From the NCBI GenBank assembly GCA_030220185.1, contig JASPKZ010004201.1:695001-759000 (forward strand): DNA of 64,000 nucleotides. Direction: 5' to 3'. Below the pieces are notes generated by a model, which did not search any database, was not told where the DNA came from, and worked only from the letters and a program-made list of their open reading frames with translations. Both the position numbers and the translations under genes were made by a program. This document shows, piece by piece, positions 12,037-23,268 of this stretch; position 1 is the stretch's first letter; each line of letters starts with the position of its first letter. This stretch comes from Diploptera punctata (Eukaryota; Arthropoda; Insecta; Blattodea; Blaberidae).

Positions 12037-12774
12037 ATGGATGGAGAAGGATTCTCTCACCCGCCGGCACGTCGCACTGCCAGGAAAAATTACAATAGTA
12101 AACAAAATACACCAATTGAAACAAGAAACATGTTTGAACATCTAAATGACGACAAGGAAGAAACACCACCTCCCATAGTGGTCTATACTAAAGACATAAC
12201 TCGACTAAAACTGGAAAGCATCACTGCTGGAAATAAAGAAGACGTATCCATGAAATACGATCAAGGGATAATTACCATCAGAACTTCGACAAAAACTGCT
12301 TATAGGCGTGCCTACAAGGAACTGAAGAAATAACAGACCCAATTCTACACTCCCGGCTATGGTAGACCTCCTATTTTCAAAATAGTTATGAAAGGACTTC
12401 CTAAGTCTATCACAATCTCTGAAATTTGTGATGAAATTCAAAATAGGAAACTGTCAATAAAAGAAGTAAGGAGCATCGAAAAGCAAGTTACAATAAACGG
12501 CGAAAAGAAGAAGATTGAACTACCAGTTTATATTCTTACTGTTCATAAAACTGAAGATCTCAAAGCAAAAATAGAAAAGGACCTCAAGGAATTGTTCAGC
12601 ATTCGTATCAGACTGGAACCATACAGGAAACCAACAGGAGGCACTCAATGCTTCAAGTGTCAGGGCTTCGGCCACATAGCAGAGTTCTGCTTTCGAGATA
12701 CAAAATGTGTAAGATGTTCTGGTGATCACAAGTTATCTGAATGTACTCAGACAACAACTAGGTGCACAAACTAG
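12037..12774 (+). pseudogene. Jockey-type LINE ORF1 (gag-like nucleic-acid-binding protein)
   Basis: One reading frame from ATG 12037 (MDGEGFSHPPARRTARKN) to a stop at 12774, broken once by TAA at 12331-12333. Beyond that stop it continues in frame with YGRPPIFKIVMKGLPKSI, the PRE_C2HC-like segment of Jockey ORF1 proteins. The end carries two zinc knuckles: C-x2-C-x4-H-x4-C (12649-12690, CFKCQGFGHIAEFC) and C-x2-C-x3-H-x4-C (12706-12744, CVRCSGDHKLSEC). Such proteins coat the element RNA. No matching ORF2 follows, so the insertion is truncated. It abuts HP element copy A, whose right end is missing, so the LINE may have replaced or cut it. Confidence 0.82.
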
Positions 12775-14045
12775 TTGATGAAGAATGCAGTAAATTTTGC
12801 GTTGTCGTGTGAACATCGATATTTCTAACGCACACTTCAACACTTGAATTTCCACACCTATCTGTAATTCGACAAACGCCATTCCCAGCTGAGTGGTTGT
12901 CAAATTTTGGTGGTATCTGACGTGCCCCTTGAGTTTAGTACAAAAATTATTTAAATATCTAGTGTACTTTTAAATATTTTTTCAGCATTTTACACAAGCA
13001 CAAGATGCACACTCAGACCCAAGGTGGAGATTCCTGGAATGGAAACACGAGCCACCGGAGAGAAACGAACAGACTCTTCCGCGAAAGATATATCCCCATT
13101 ATCCACGTTGGGGAGTATTCTGGCATTTACAATTCCATGTAAAAATATTGCGTTTCAAAATTTAACGCATAGACATTTGTCCCTCTCATATCCAGAAAAA
13201 ATCGTCATCATTGGCATTACCGTCCTTAGTGATCCTTAGCATCCCTCAACAATTCACAAGAGACCACTCCTACTTCATCTTCTTTGGGTTTCGTAAATTT
13301 GAGGATGATTAGTCGCATGTTTGACCTCAACCTGAAGGATTGGTCTTCCAAATATATAATCCTTGAGGTATAATGACCCCCAGACACAAGACGTACACAA
13401 TCCACATGACCTCGAAGTAGGATTATTATTTTCCCCGGTCTGTACACGAGAATCAATAGAAATCAATAAAAGAAAATATGGTGAGAGCCAAGTTGTTCAA
13501 GAGCTAAAGTAACTTAGAGAAGAATTTAAAGGTTATTGATTCTCGAACGGAAATTCTACTGACCGTTAAAGTTCAACATATATTTTAAGTGGAATGGCAT
13601 TACAAATCGTTGAGGTTCAATTACAGCATTGTCCGTAAATGTTTTTTATTTTTTTTTTCAAAATACAATCCACGTGTTTTCCTTTAAGGAGAAGCACTAA
13701 CTTTATTGTTAACAGGATGTTTAACATCTCAATTACACATGCCTTTTGTGAATTTCCGAGAACACCCATCATCTCTGTCTTTTGTAAGCTTATTATAATT
13801 TGTTTATCGTTGAACATTGCTTGCGTTCTATTTGCTGTTTGCGGAAAAGTAATGTAAGACTATTATATCCTATTCATCATTCCAAATGAAATACAAAACT
13901 TTACCGAGTATTCAGGAACACGGCCATTGGTATTTTCATTATTTTCCTTCGCAATATAATTAATTTGTGATTAAATTATTTCACAGAGTTCTCATAAACC
14001 TCTTTACTATTATTGTGGCCGATCACCATACTTACTGCGCTATAA
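12775..14045. other. No recognised feature
   Basis: 13024-13239 is somewhat GC-richer than its surroundings and has an open frame of 71 codons with no recognisable motif. The rest is AT-rich. No repeat family of this window matches. Confidence 0.35.
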
Positions 14046-14106
<61 letters not shown>

Positions 14107-14165
14107 GTTGTTATTATTACTATTATTATTATTATTACTACTACTACTACTACTACTACTATTCA
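14046..14165. repeat. (ATT)n then (CTA)n microsatellite
   Basis: About 35 ATT-type units ending in a run of ACT/CTA. Confidence 0.95.
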
Positions 14166-14280
14166 AAGACAGTAATGCAAGCAAGAGGGCTAAGTATTTA
14201 AGATGCCCAAGATCGTAGGCTTTGGAGATTTGGCACGGCAAGACGGCAGCAGCAGCTGTAAAAACCCGAAGATAGATAGA

Positions 14281-14345
14281 TAGATTATTACTACTATTAT
14301 TTTTATTATTGTTGTTATTGTTATTGTCATTGTTATTATTGTTGC
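14281..14345. repeat. Imperfect (ATT/GTT)n microsatellite
   Basis: Mixed ATT, GTT and CAT units following a short GATA run (14270-14285). Confidence 0.8.
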
Positions 14346-14807
14346 AAAACGCAAATTAACATAATTCAGCAAAAAAAATACAATAACTTATGGAGCAGAA
14401 AAATGGTAATTAAGTACGAAAAATTAAAAAAATTTAAGTTCGTTAAACGTATTATTCGCGGAGTTATGCTAGAATTTCTAAATTATATAGAATAAAGAAT
14501 GAGGTAATCAGAAAAAAAGATGTACGACTAAAATATATTTTAACCTTTTAAATGTAAACAAACTGGTTTCAACACTTAAGGGTGACTGAAAATAGATCCC
14601 CCAAAAAAGTATTGAATGAATTCCACCTGGTGGAAGAGAAAGATCAAAAGAACCTAGACGGATGGAAATTTTAATAGTAGGCATATGAGAGAAAAATCAT
14701 TGAAAGAAGAAAACTGAACAAACAAGAGAATAAATTGGCGTAAAAGGATGTCATTGTAATGAAAGCACGTAAATGCCTACTTTGGTAAACATGATAAATA
14801 CAATATA
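14346..14807. other. No recognised feature
   Basis: AT-rich, no gene or known repeat. Confidence 0.4.
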
Positions 14808-14862
14808 GTATTATTATTATTATTATTATTATTATCATTATTATTATTATTATTATTATTAT
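14808..14862. repeat. (ATT)n microsatellite
   Basis: ATT array directly upstream of the SINE-C head at 14862; the SINE probably inserted into it. Confidence 0.9.
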
Positions 14863-15183
14863 CTGTGGTGTCGCGGTATCGTGCTGCCTTGTCACGCAGT
14901 GGGCCCGGGTTCGATCCCCGGTCGGGGCAGTTTTTTCTGGGTGAGGTTTTTATCGGGGTTTTTCCTCACCTGTAAGACAAATGTCGGGAAAACTTTAAGG
15001 CCCAAACAATCCACGAAATCATATGGCCATCATAATCCTTATCATCAACAACATCCTTCACCGGTGTGGAAAGCAACGGGAAGCTACCACACCTACAATT
15101 CCCTAGTAAAGCTGCAAAGCATAGCATGAAAATGCTATGATTGCAGTGAAAGACCTGCCCTCCGGCAGAATTACTATGGATGG
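14862..15183 (+). mobile_element. SINE-C, full length
   Basis: Head TGTGGTGTCGCGGTATCGTG, B box GGGTTCGATCCCCGGTCG, body as in the copy at 7318, end GGCAGAATTACTATGGATGG with a short (GGAT)n tail. (ATT)n lies on both sides. Confidence 0.92.
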
Positions 15184-15195
15184 ATGGATAGATGA

Positions 15196-15199
15196 ATTG

Positions 15200-15242
<43 letters not shown>

Positions 15243-15510
15243 TATATTATATTATATTATATTATATTATATTATATTATATTATATTATATTATATTAT
15301 ATTATATTTATTAATTATATTATATTATATTATATTATATTATATTATATTATATTTATTATATTATATTATATTATATTATATTTATATTATATTATAT
15401 TATATGATATTATATTATATTATATTTATTATATTACATATTTATTATTATATTATATATATTATATTATATTATATTATATTATATTATATTATATTAT
15501 ATATATTTAT
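15196..15510. repeat. (ATT)n grading into (ATATT)n
   Basis: Begins as ATT and turns into a 5-bp TTATA repeat with several interruptions. It lies between the SINE-C tail and the 5' end of an RTE-B LINE. Confidence 0.93.
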
Positions 15511-15514
15511 AAAA

Positions 15515-16866
15515 TAATAAATGGCGAAGAAGTGTCAAAAGAGTGGAAAGTCGCTATTATAACATCGATACATAAGAAGGGAGACAAGAGAAAGTGTGAA
15601 AATTATAGAGGCATATCAGTAACGAGTACATTAAGTAGAACATATGGACGTATACTAAGTAAAATGGTTATATAGAATACCAGGATAAAGAAATGGAAGA
15701 ACAATCTGGTTTTAGAAGTGGTAGGTCATGCATAGATAATATATTTTGCATAACACAAATGATAGAAAAAAAGAGCAACTAACAGAGATTTACATTTGCT
15801 TTGTGTCGATTTAACCAAAGCATATGATAGTATTCCCCAGAAAATGTTATGGGAAACTTTAGACGATTCCAACATTACCAAAAAATTAGTAGAAGCTATA
15901 AAAGCATTAGGCCTATACAAAGGATCTATTTCGAAAATAAAAGTTGGAAATCATAAAACAATACAAAAGGTTTAAGTCAAGGTTGCAGTTTATCTCCAAC
16001 TCTATTTAAAATTTATCTCGAAAGAGTACTAAGAGACTGGAGGAAAAAATGTCAAAAAATGGGCATACCTATCCAAAATACACATGTATATTCATTAAAT
16101 TTTGCAGATGACCAGGTATTAATAGCACAAGACCACGATGACATAGAATATATGGCTAAAAAACTAAAAGAAGAATATGAAAAATGGGGACTTTATATAA
16201 ACATTGAGAAAACTAAATATCTGTATATAGGAGAAGAAATGGAAAATATAAATTTCAACAATGGAGAAGAACTAAAACCTAGTACTGAATGCACTTATTT
16301 AGGAACAAAATTAGACCATTCAGGCGATAAACAGTGGAAATTAAAAATAGAATCGCACAAACAAAACAAGCAATAAATGCTTTAAACTCTGTTTGATGGA
16401 GCAAAACTATTACAAAAAATAGAAAATTACAAATATATCAAACCATAATTCAGAGCATTTTAACATATGGTGCTGAAGTCTGGCAAATTCCTACCAGGGA
16501 AATGAAAAAAATTTTAAGTACAGAAATGGATGTTTTAAGAAGATCATCTGGAAAATCTAGAATGGATAGAATACGAAATAAAGAAATAAGGGAAATTATG
16601 GGTGTACAAGAGGAACCGGACATCATAGACATCATAGAAAAGAAAAGATTGCAGTGGTATGGTCATGTCAAACGAATGCCAGAGCAAAGATTGCCAAAAA
16701 TTGTTATGGAATGGATCCCAATGGAAAGGAGGAAAAGAGGAAGACCGAAGAAAACTTTGATAGAAGAGGTACAAGCAGCTATGAATATCAGAGGAATGGA
16801 GGAAGATCAATGGATGGATAGAGAGGAATGGCGTTTGGTTTCCGGAAGACGGCTGCATCTGCCATG
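15515..16866 (+). pseudogene. RTE-B LINE reverse transcriptase, 5'-truncated and decayed
   Basis: Translation in shifting frames gives KEWKVAIITSIHKKGDKRKC, ENYRGISVTSTLSRTYGRIL, motif A LCVDLTKAYDSIP (about 15799-15840), motif B KGLSQGCSLSPTLFKIYLE, and motif C FADD at 16101-16112. The thumb follows, then LQWYGHVKRMPEQRLPK, RKRGRPKKTLIEEV and the end GRRLHLP (stop 16864-16866). There are stops near 15673 and 15745 and frameshifts near 15970 and 16376. The 3' flank is ATACCGGATGATGATGATGA, a (GAT)n tail. FADD is a natural variant of YADD in this family, since the copy at 27671 has it too. The endonuclease is missing. Confidence 0.88.
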
Positions 16867-16904
16867 ATACCGGATGATGATGATGATGATTATTATTATA
16901 AATT

Positions 16905-18042
16905 TTATGTAGATTAATGAAGGTTCGATTGAAAAGAAAACCTACATAGGCTATATCGACTGGTTAATTAATATTAATAACTGGTAGATACAAAGTGTTT
17001 AAAAGTTTCACAATCTACTGCTGTATCTTCAGTACTAAAATTTTCAAAGCTACTTTTACAATGTACCAGGGTTTAAGTGATTTTTACTTAAGTCTAACTG
17101 AATGCAATCCTCTTTCTAATTATATAACAGTTGATGATCTGTAAATCTAAGAGAACATTAGCTTAAGTGTAATAGGTGTAACGGTAGCTTGTCGGATTTG
17201 TCAACCCAGAGGACCGGATTCAATTCGCGGTTATACCATAAATTATTTTAGTATAGTTTCTGGAACGGGTTTCGCATAGCGTCATAAAAATAATTGGGTA
17301 ACTAATTTAAACGTGAAGTAGCGAAATACAGATAATAAAACCAAAATTAAAGTTAAGGGATTGAGTCAATTTAACCATGTTTATCTCTCTGCAGTTTCAT
17401 ATGCTAACCAGTGTCAGCAACCAGTTCATTCGACCTTGGAAGTTCCGAGATGAAATGCCATAGATATATAACTTTTATTTTATAACCCCTACTTTGAGAA
17501 TGTTACTAAACTAAGTTCGGTAATCGTAAACTAGAACTGGATGTTTTAAATATACAACTTAGAGCTCTAGGTACAGATGTAGGCCTAACTATTTAATCAA
17601 TTTGTCACTAAAAAAAACTAGTTCCATTTAAATATATGTGTATTTGTACATTTTTCTGTATTTGTGCTGTAAAATGTATTATCAATTTAGGTTATCTGAT
17701 CTGTTATGAAATATATTATAGAAAGGAATGCTGGAGTTTATACTCCGTGTTTTAAGTTTATACAAAGTGTTGGAAAATTCTTGGGCTTGTACAAGGGATT
17801 GAGTAAATACAATTATGATTAGGAGGAACCTTCTTCTGAAAAGTACATTTTCATGTTGCATGTATAATTTCGCATTTAGCTTTTAAATTCCCGCGTCTGC
17901 CGGGGATAAATCGATAGCAATTTAATGATATTTGACTCAATAATAATTATGTATGCAACTCAACATTTCATGACAATCTCCAACATCAAGGAATAAATAA
18001 AGAATCTTTACTTCATTGTAAGAATAATTGTTTATTATACAA
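16905..18042. other. Unassigned, with one tRNA-like stretch
   Basis: 17165-17245 reads AGGTGTAACGGTAGCTTGTC, then GAGGACCGGATTCAATTCG, like a decayed A and B box, so possibly a SINE head. The rest has no ORF or repeat that I recognise. Confidence 0.35.
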
Positions 18043-18260
18043 TCAGCCTCATTGGTTAATGGTCATAACTTCTGACTACAGTTTAAGGGGTCCCGGGTAC
18101 GATTTCCGATCAGGCCACAAGAAGTTGATCTTAAAGGGAATCATTCCTATAGTCTGAATTCAGACTACGTTTAGACTTAAGGAGTCTCTTATTACTCCAT
18201 CATCATTCATCGCGTATCATATCGTCGGTGTAAAGGAACTTCGCCTTCCAGGCACCCCAA
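18043..18260 (+). mobile_element. SINE-A, 5' part
   Basis: ATCAGCCTCATTGGTTAATG, B-box region GGTCCCGGGTACGATTTCCG, then AAAGGGAATCATTCCTATAG, matching the head of the minus-strand copy at 8926-9225. A SINE-B interrupts or abuts its right end. Confidence 0.6.
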
Positions 18261-18605
18261 CTTCCGATTGAGGGTCTTTCCACTTTTCAGCGGTTGCCCT
18301 TTTACCAGCCGGCTGCTGGCTCTTCACATCCACATGTGTCAATCACAGAGGTAGATGATCAACAGCCAGTGTAGGGGTGACATGTGGTTAGCATGTCGAG
18401 TCCCCCAGCCGTTATAGCTGGTTCCTCAACCTGGAGCCGCTACTTATTGTAGCTACCCAATTGCCTCACGATGCTGGGTGGGCACCGGTCCCATACTGGC
18501 CGAAATACCATGAGAAAATTTCTTCCCCCATGGAGACTCGAACCAGCGCAAGTCCCGTAGCTCTGCGCCAAGGCTTCCTACCTTAACCGCTCGGCTACGG
18601 CGCCC
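18261..18605 (-). mobile_element. SINE-B, tRNA-Leu/Ser-like head, full length
   Basis: On the minus strand: GCCGTAGCCGAGCGGTTAAG (A box), CAGAGCTACGGGACTTGCGC, CTGGTTCGAGTCTCCATGG (B box), then CTCATGGTATTTCGGCCAGT, CAACCTGGAGCCGC reversed in the body, and the end GGAAAGACCCTCAATCGG. CCCCAACTT flanks both sides (18256-18264 and 18603-18611), a likely target-site duplication of 9-12 bp. Confidence 0.88.
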
Positions 18606-18611
18606 CAACTT

Positions 18612-19107
18612 AAGAAGTGGATTCGCTATGCTAGGACAGAATACCAGAAATGTCAAACTGGTGGCATTGGTAAAAAAATGTTATATCGGTGTTTTTTTTT
18701 TCGCCCGGCTGCCAAGTTTCCCATTACAAGGCGACCATAAGAATGGGAATAAATACCAATGCGATAACTGAACATGCAAGATATCCGCAGATTTCGTCAG
18801 GCGTTCTATGGTGGAAGCGACAAATTGAAGGAAGACACTCTTATATTTTACTGCAAGGAAGAGCGACCAAAAAAGAGAGCGTGCAAAAATTGAAGGTAGC
18901 TCCAGAAAGGTATTACCACACAATACCATGTAAGAATTTTCAGAAAAATGAAAATACTTCCGTTATCCAGACATTTCAGAAGGCATTTTTATCAATACTT
19001 GGCAAATCTATATTTAAAGATCGCATTCGGTGATTACTTAAAAGGTGCCTGGAAACAGGCAAGCTCCAAAAGAATACAGCGACTTAAATACCCGTGGCAA
19101 TGCTTTT
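18612..19107. other. Unassigned; contains a 114-codon open frame
   Basis: An open frame at 18689-19033 (plus) has no motif, signal peptide or membrane segment that I recognise. It starts inside a poly-T run. Probably chance. Confidence 0.3.
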
Positions 19108-19110
19108 TCA

Positions 19111-20389
19111 TAAGTAATGCCACGAGTGATCTCCAAATTATCGATAAATTCACGACTCACGAAGTGAGGAGTGAATTTGTCTAGATAATTTGGAAATCAA
19201 GAGTGGCATTTGTTAGGACTATTTAACGAATAAAATTAAGCTGTTTACTCACAAATCATTGTTTAACTTTATTTTAAAATATTTATATATTTAATGTAAA
19301 CGACGATGTTTGAAAACAAATCAGAAATGTGAGGTTATGTTCATTCACTGCTGCTTGATCATATTATTTATTGCCAAATAAGATCGCAATATTGTAAGAG
19401 TGCACCCAAGTGGAGAAATAATTAAACACATGAAACTATATATCATAATCAACATTACGGGTTATTCATTTATTTTTTTAGTAAACAACTCAGTAAAATC
19501 AAGGAATCTTTTCATTATTTGCTATACTTACTTACTCACTGGCACTATCGAACCCGTAGGTTCATGGCCGCACGGACATAAGCTCTCCATACATCCCTAT
19601 CCTGAGCTAATGCTTTCCAATCATTCCCTGTATAATCTACTTCCCTCAAATCATAGTTAATGTTGTTCTCCCACCTCATTCTTGGTCTACCAACTGGGCG
19701 TTTTCCTTCTGGCTTTCCTACAAGAAGTTTGCATGCACATCTTTCATTCCCCATACGCGCAACATGTCCTGCCCATCGCAGTCTACGGGACTTAACTGTT
19801 CTTATTATATCTGGCTTCCTATAAAGACCATGTAGTTCATTGTTATGTAGTCTTCTCCATTCACCTGTCTGTTCATCTCTCTTTGGTCCAAAAATTTTCC
19901 TAAGAACTTTATTCTCAAATACTCGTAATCTCCTTTCCTCCCTTAAAGTAAGAGTCCATGTTTCGCACCCATATAATATAACTGGTAGAATAATAGTTTT
20001 ATATATTTTCAGCTTAATGTTTTTTGAAAGGAGTTGGGACATCAAAAGTCTCTGCAATGCATAATAGCATGCATTTCCAGAATTGAGCCTATGTTTAATT
20101 TCTTTGTGCATCTCATTCCTATTTGTGATTATTGTTCCTAGGTATTTGAATTCAGCCAATTCCTCACAATTTTCATTATTTGCTATATTCAATGTATTTG
20201 TTGGAGAAAAATAATGATTTGGCCTGTTCAGAACATTAAAAAGGAGGAGCTTTCTTTATCACAAAAGCAGGAGCTGATAAAGAGAAATCGATAAAGAGCG
20301 AGGTGAAACACGACTGTCATTTATTGTAAAACAAAATTCATTGAAACGTGATTGGTCATTGACCAGCATTTGTGGCATGAGTTAAATAG
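19111..20389 (+). mobile_element. HP element copy B, interrupted by an RTE-A LINE
   Basis: Starts TAAGTAATGCCACGAGTG after TCA (19108-19110) and ends GCATGAGTTAAATAG before TCA (20390-20392). The terminal hairpin has loop GAA. Without the LINE and one copy of its duplicated target it is 618 bp. The middle segment TTCAATGTATTTGTTGGAG is shared with copy C but not with D, E or F, so this is the short subfamily. Confidence 0.9.
19527..20169 (-). pseudogene. RTE-A LINE 3' fragment, recent 5'-truncated insertion in HP copy B
   Basis: Minus-strand open frame of 215 codons (stop at 19545) with no internal stops. It runs CEELAEFKYLGTIITNRNEM, YKTIILPVILYGCETWTL, FENKVLRKIFGPKRDEQTG, LRWAGHVARMGNER, KRPVGRPRMRWENNIN and VRAAMNLRVR. 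It holds only the region beyond the polymerase and lacks catalytic motifs. After the stop comes GTGCCAGTGAGTAAGTAAG, a simple tail typical of RTE elements. An 18-bp duplication, TTTTCATTATTTGCTATA, flanks it (19509-19526 and 20170-20187). Its unbroken frame suggests the youngest RTE-A copy here. Confidence 0.93.
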
Positions 20390-20457
20390 TCAGGGAAAAG
20401 AAATGCAGTAAAAATATTCATAGATATGAATCTTTGGAGTCACATAACTGTCGAAAT

Positions 20458-21143
20458 AGGACAATGCGTAAGTGTTCTACTTACCAACACATCTCAGTAT
20501 AGGACAATGCGTAAGTGTTCTACTTACCAACACATCTCAGTATAGGACAATGCGTAAGTGTTCTACTTACCAACACATCTCAGTATAGGACAATGCGTAA
20601 GTGTTCTACTTACCAACACATCTCAGTATAGGACAATGCGTAAGTGTTCTACTTACCAACACATCTCAGTATAGGACAATGCGTAAGTGTTCTACTTACC
20701 AACACATCTCAGTATAGACAATGCGTAAGTGTTCTACTTACCAACACATCTCAGTATAGGACAATGCGTAAGTGTTCTACTACCAACACATCTCAGTATA
20801 GGACAATGCGTAAGTGTTCTACTTACCAACACATCTCAGTATAGGACAATGCGTAAGTGTTCTACTTACCAACACATCTCAGTATAGGACAATGCGTAAG
20901 TGTTCTACTTACCAACACATCTCAGTATAGGACAATGCGTAAGTGTTCTACTTACCAACACATCTCAGTATAGGACAATGCGTAAGTGTTCTACTTACCA
21001 ACACATCTCAGTATAGGACAATGCGTAAGTGTTCTACTTACCAACACATCTCAGTATAGGACAATGCGTAAGTGTTCTACTTACCAACACATCTCAGTAT
21101 AGGACAATGCGTAAGTGTTCTACTTACCAACACATCTCAGTAT
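20458..21143. repeat. 43-bp tandem array, 16 copies
   Basis: Unit AGGACAATGCGTAAGTGTTC, TACTTACCAACACATCTCAG, TAT. The span of 686 bp equals 16 units less two single-base deletions (near 20716 and 20781). Copies are otherwise nearly identical, implying recent expansion or homogenisation. Each unit contains the inverted repeat GTAAGTGTTCTACTTAC. It begins 69 bp from the end of HP copy B. No coding support. Confidence 0.97.
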
Positions 21144-21224
21144 CCGTAGACTACAACCAAGAGAGCCTATAATGAGAACAGCCCTGTCTTTCTTAATGTA
21201 AAGTGTCGGTACTTAAGAAACATG

Positions 21225-21590
21225 TCGACCGCTGTGGTCTAGTGATTATGTTCCTTGCATTTAGTCCTGAGGTCGCGGTTCAAATGCGGCCAGGGTCGAT
21301 GCATTTTTAGGATAGGAAAATCCAAGGTACAAGTCTTCCAGGAGGAACTTAAAACAGATGATTCCGAGTCTAAATATGTCAGGCTCGTAAAAGAACCTCA
21401 AGTCTGATTAGAAAGACCTCTGAGCAAAATTTATCGATCTTCCATCTGAGTAATTTCTTAGTTTCTTACTAGATGTCTCCTCGAGGCGACTTACTAACCA
21501 CATGTCACTCGCTGACATCTATATGGAAATAAGCGTAACTAAATTATTCCGGTTAAGAAAGTTCTCACAAGGAAAGCACCCATATCCGTG
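21225..21590 (+). mobile_element. SINE-D, tRNA-derived
   Basis: Head CCGCTGTGGTCTAGTGATTA and B-box-like GAGGTCGCGGTTCAAATGCG. The body includes GATAGGAAAATCCAAGG, GGCTCGTAAAAGAACC, AAATTTATCGATCTTCCATC and ACCACATGTCACTCGCTGAC, ending GGAAATAAGCGTAACT. The copy at 43555-43830 shares the body. Confidence 0.75.
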
Positions 21591-21616
21591 CGAGGGATGA
21601 ATCATTTCAGACATAT

Positions 21617-22147
21617 AAGGTGTTTCAGAATAAGTTTATAGACTTCTAGGGGTTGTAGAGGGAACTAACAACATAAAGTTTTGATAAGGAACCCATGTCC
21701 GGAAATGTACCATTTCGATGATCGAAACACAATGGGCTGATATCGTGTATCTTGTGTTCCAGTATAAATATTACTGACATCTAGGGGTTGTACTACAAGT
21801 GTGGTTCCACGTTGCGACCCTATTTTTCGTTGCGCAAAGTTTACTTGCGACGCATGTTTTCATACACTCGTCCCACAAGACCTGGTGTGTGCTCAATAAT
21901 TTCAGCTGCCGTCAGAATTGATAAAAGATCTTCCTCCGACTCGACAGATGCAGTACAACCCCTAGAAGTCTGTAATACTTATTCTCAAACACAAGACACA
22001 TAATATCAAACCATTGTGTTTCGATCTTCAAACCTATTTTACATCGAAATGGTACGTTTCCGGACATGGGTTCCTTATCAAAACTGTATCTAATAAGTCC
22101 CCTCTACAACTCCTAGAAGTCTGTAATACTTTTTCTGAAACACCCTG
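21617..22147. mobile_element. Mariner-like element with ~190-bp terminal inverted repeats and a transposase remnant
   Basis: The left end (GGTGTTTCAGAATAAGTTTA, ACTTCTAGGGGTTGTAGAGG, TGATAAGGAACCCATGTCCG, GATCGAAACACAATGG) reappears inverted at 21950-22147, with the tip CAGGGTGTTTCAG. The centre, minus strand about 21960-21845, translates as SVESEEDLLSILTAAEII then EHTPGLVGRVYENMRRK, the C-terminal tail typical of mariner-like transposases. A long internal deletion has thus left the tail between two long repeats. A worn single end of the same type lies at 59195-59275. Confidence 0.82.
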
Positions 22148-22329
22148 TATATTTGTAACAAACTTGAACCTGAGTTTCAAAACACCTGCAAGTGATGCTT
22201 GCTCGACTTGTAGCCTATAAGTTAACAAGTAACTGATAATACATTCAACAGATACCAAACTAAAGGATCAACTAAAAGTTTGATTTACTGATTTACCTCA
22301 TTGTTCTCAGTAACCGTTCTGCCATGTTG

Positions 22330-22640
22330 GATGTGGTATCATCATGGATTGGTCACGTTATGTGGCTGTAAAACCACGGAGCTGCATCTCACTTTGACAT
22401 AAATGCTCGGCACCACCTGGATGCCACATACCCAACACCCCTTGACTATTTACTGTGGGGGTAACTATGGTGTATGCTACTCCTGCTACATCAGAGCAGA
22501 ACCTTATCGCACAAATCCATGTTGCGACTGAAGTAGTAAGCACACGGTCGCACTTAATTAACCAAGTCGCTAGTCTGCACACCGCTGTTGTATGCTCTGC
22601 AATCAAGTAGGAGTTCAACATTTGAACCCCTTTACCGCAC
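22330..22640 (+). pseudogene. Mariner-like transposase, C-terminal fragment
   Basis: Frame-shifting translation: TPLDYLLWG (22437-22464), a one-base shift, then MVYATPATSEQNLIAQIHVA, and HTAVVCSAIK with an in-frame stop before EFNI. The TPLD-Y-LWG block follows the last catalytic Asp region in mariner family transposases, and the rest matches their tail layout. The catalytic core is absent. No inverted repeats seen nearby. Confidence 0.65.
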
Positions 22641-22857
22641 AGCGCGAGTCTCTTGTTGAGTTCCTTAATGTAATGTAGAACGCACGCCCATCATCACATC
22701 TAAACAATTCTTGCAAATACTTTACTTTACAACATGACGCGAAAAATGTTTCTAAGTTCCAATTATACACCATGCGCATGCCAATAGACGCAAAGCGGTT
22801 TACACTGTGGAATCACAGGATGCAGCCAACATATTCACGATATTTGAACTCGCGTTG

Positions 22858-23268
22858 CCATCATCATCATCCTGCCAGGTATTAGTCCTAGAAGAACTGT
22901 TACGGTCTGAGAAAGCGGTTTTCGTGTCATCTTTTCATAGGTCGACCAAGTGACCGTTTCCCATTTGGACAGTAGTTCAGTATTGCCTTGGGGATCCTGG
23001 ATCTAGCCATTCTTGAGACATGTTCCTTCCAGTTTAGCTGATATCTGGAGATGTAGTCCAGTATTGGTGACACATTAAGTTCTTGAAGGATTTCTACATT
23101 TTTCTTTCGATCCCATTTGGTGTAGCCAGCTGTTCGGCGCATAAATTTCATCTCACAAGCTGTTAGTCTGCTTTCATCTCTCGTCCTTATAGTCCACGCT
23201 TCACTCCCATAACATAGGACTGGTCGAGCCATTATTGGATAAAGACGAGTACGAGTTGATTTTTGCAC
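22858..23268 (-). pseudogene. LINE 3' fragment (family 4)
   Basis: Minus strand: RTRLYPIMARPVLCYGSEAW, TIRTRDESRLTACEMKFMRR, TAGYTKWDRKKNVEILQELN, YQLNWKEHVSRMARSRIPKA and GKRSLGRPMKR, then stops, and a (GAT)n tail (CATCATCATC on plus at about 22860). This is the post-polymerase region of a LINE related to the fragments at 49140 and 61330. No polymerase motifs remain. Confidence 0.82.

Noticed and set aside
12037..12774. Retroviral or LTR-element gag, because of the CCHC knuckles
   Set aside because: The PRE_C2HC-like segment before the knuckles and the absence of any protease, integrase or LTR favour Jockey-type LINE ORF1.
18689..19033. A 114-codon open frame as a host gene
   Set aside because: Starts in a poly-T run, shows no motif, and its end runs up to HP copy B. 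No codon or domain support.
20458..21143. CRISPR-like array
   Set aside because: The units are uniform tandem repeats without variable spacers, and the sequence context is an insect genome.
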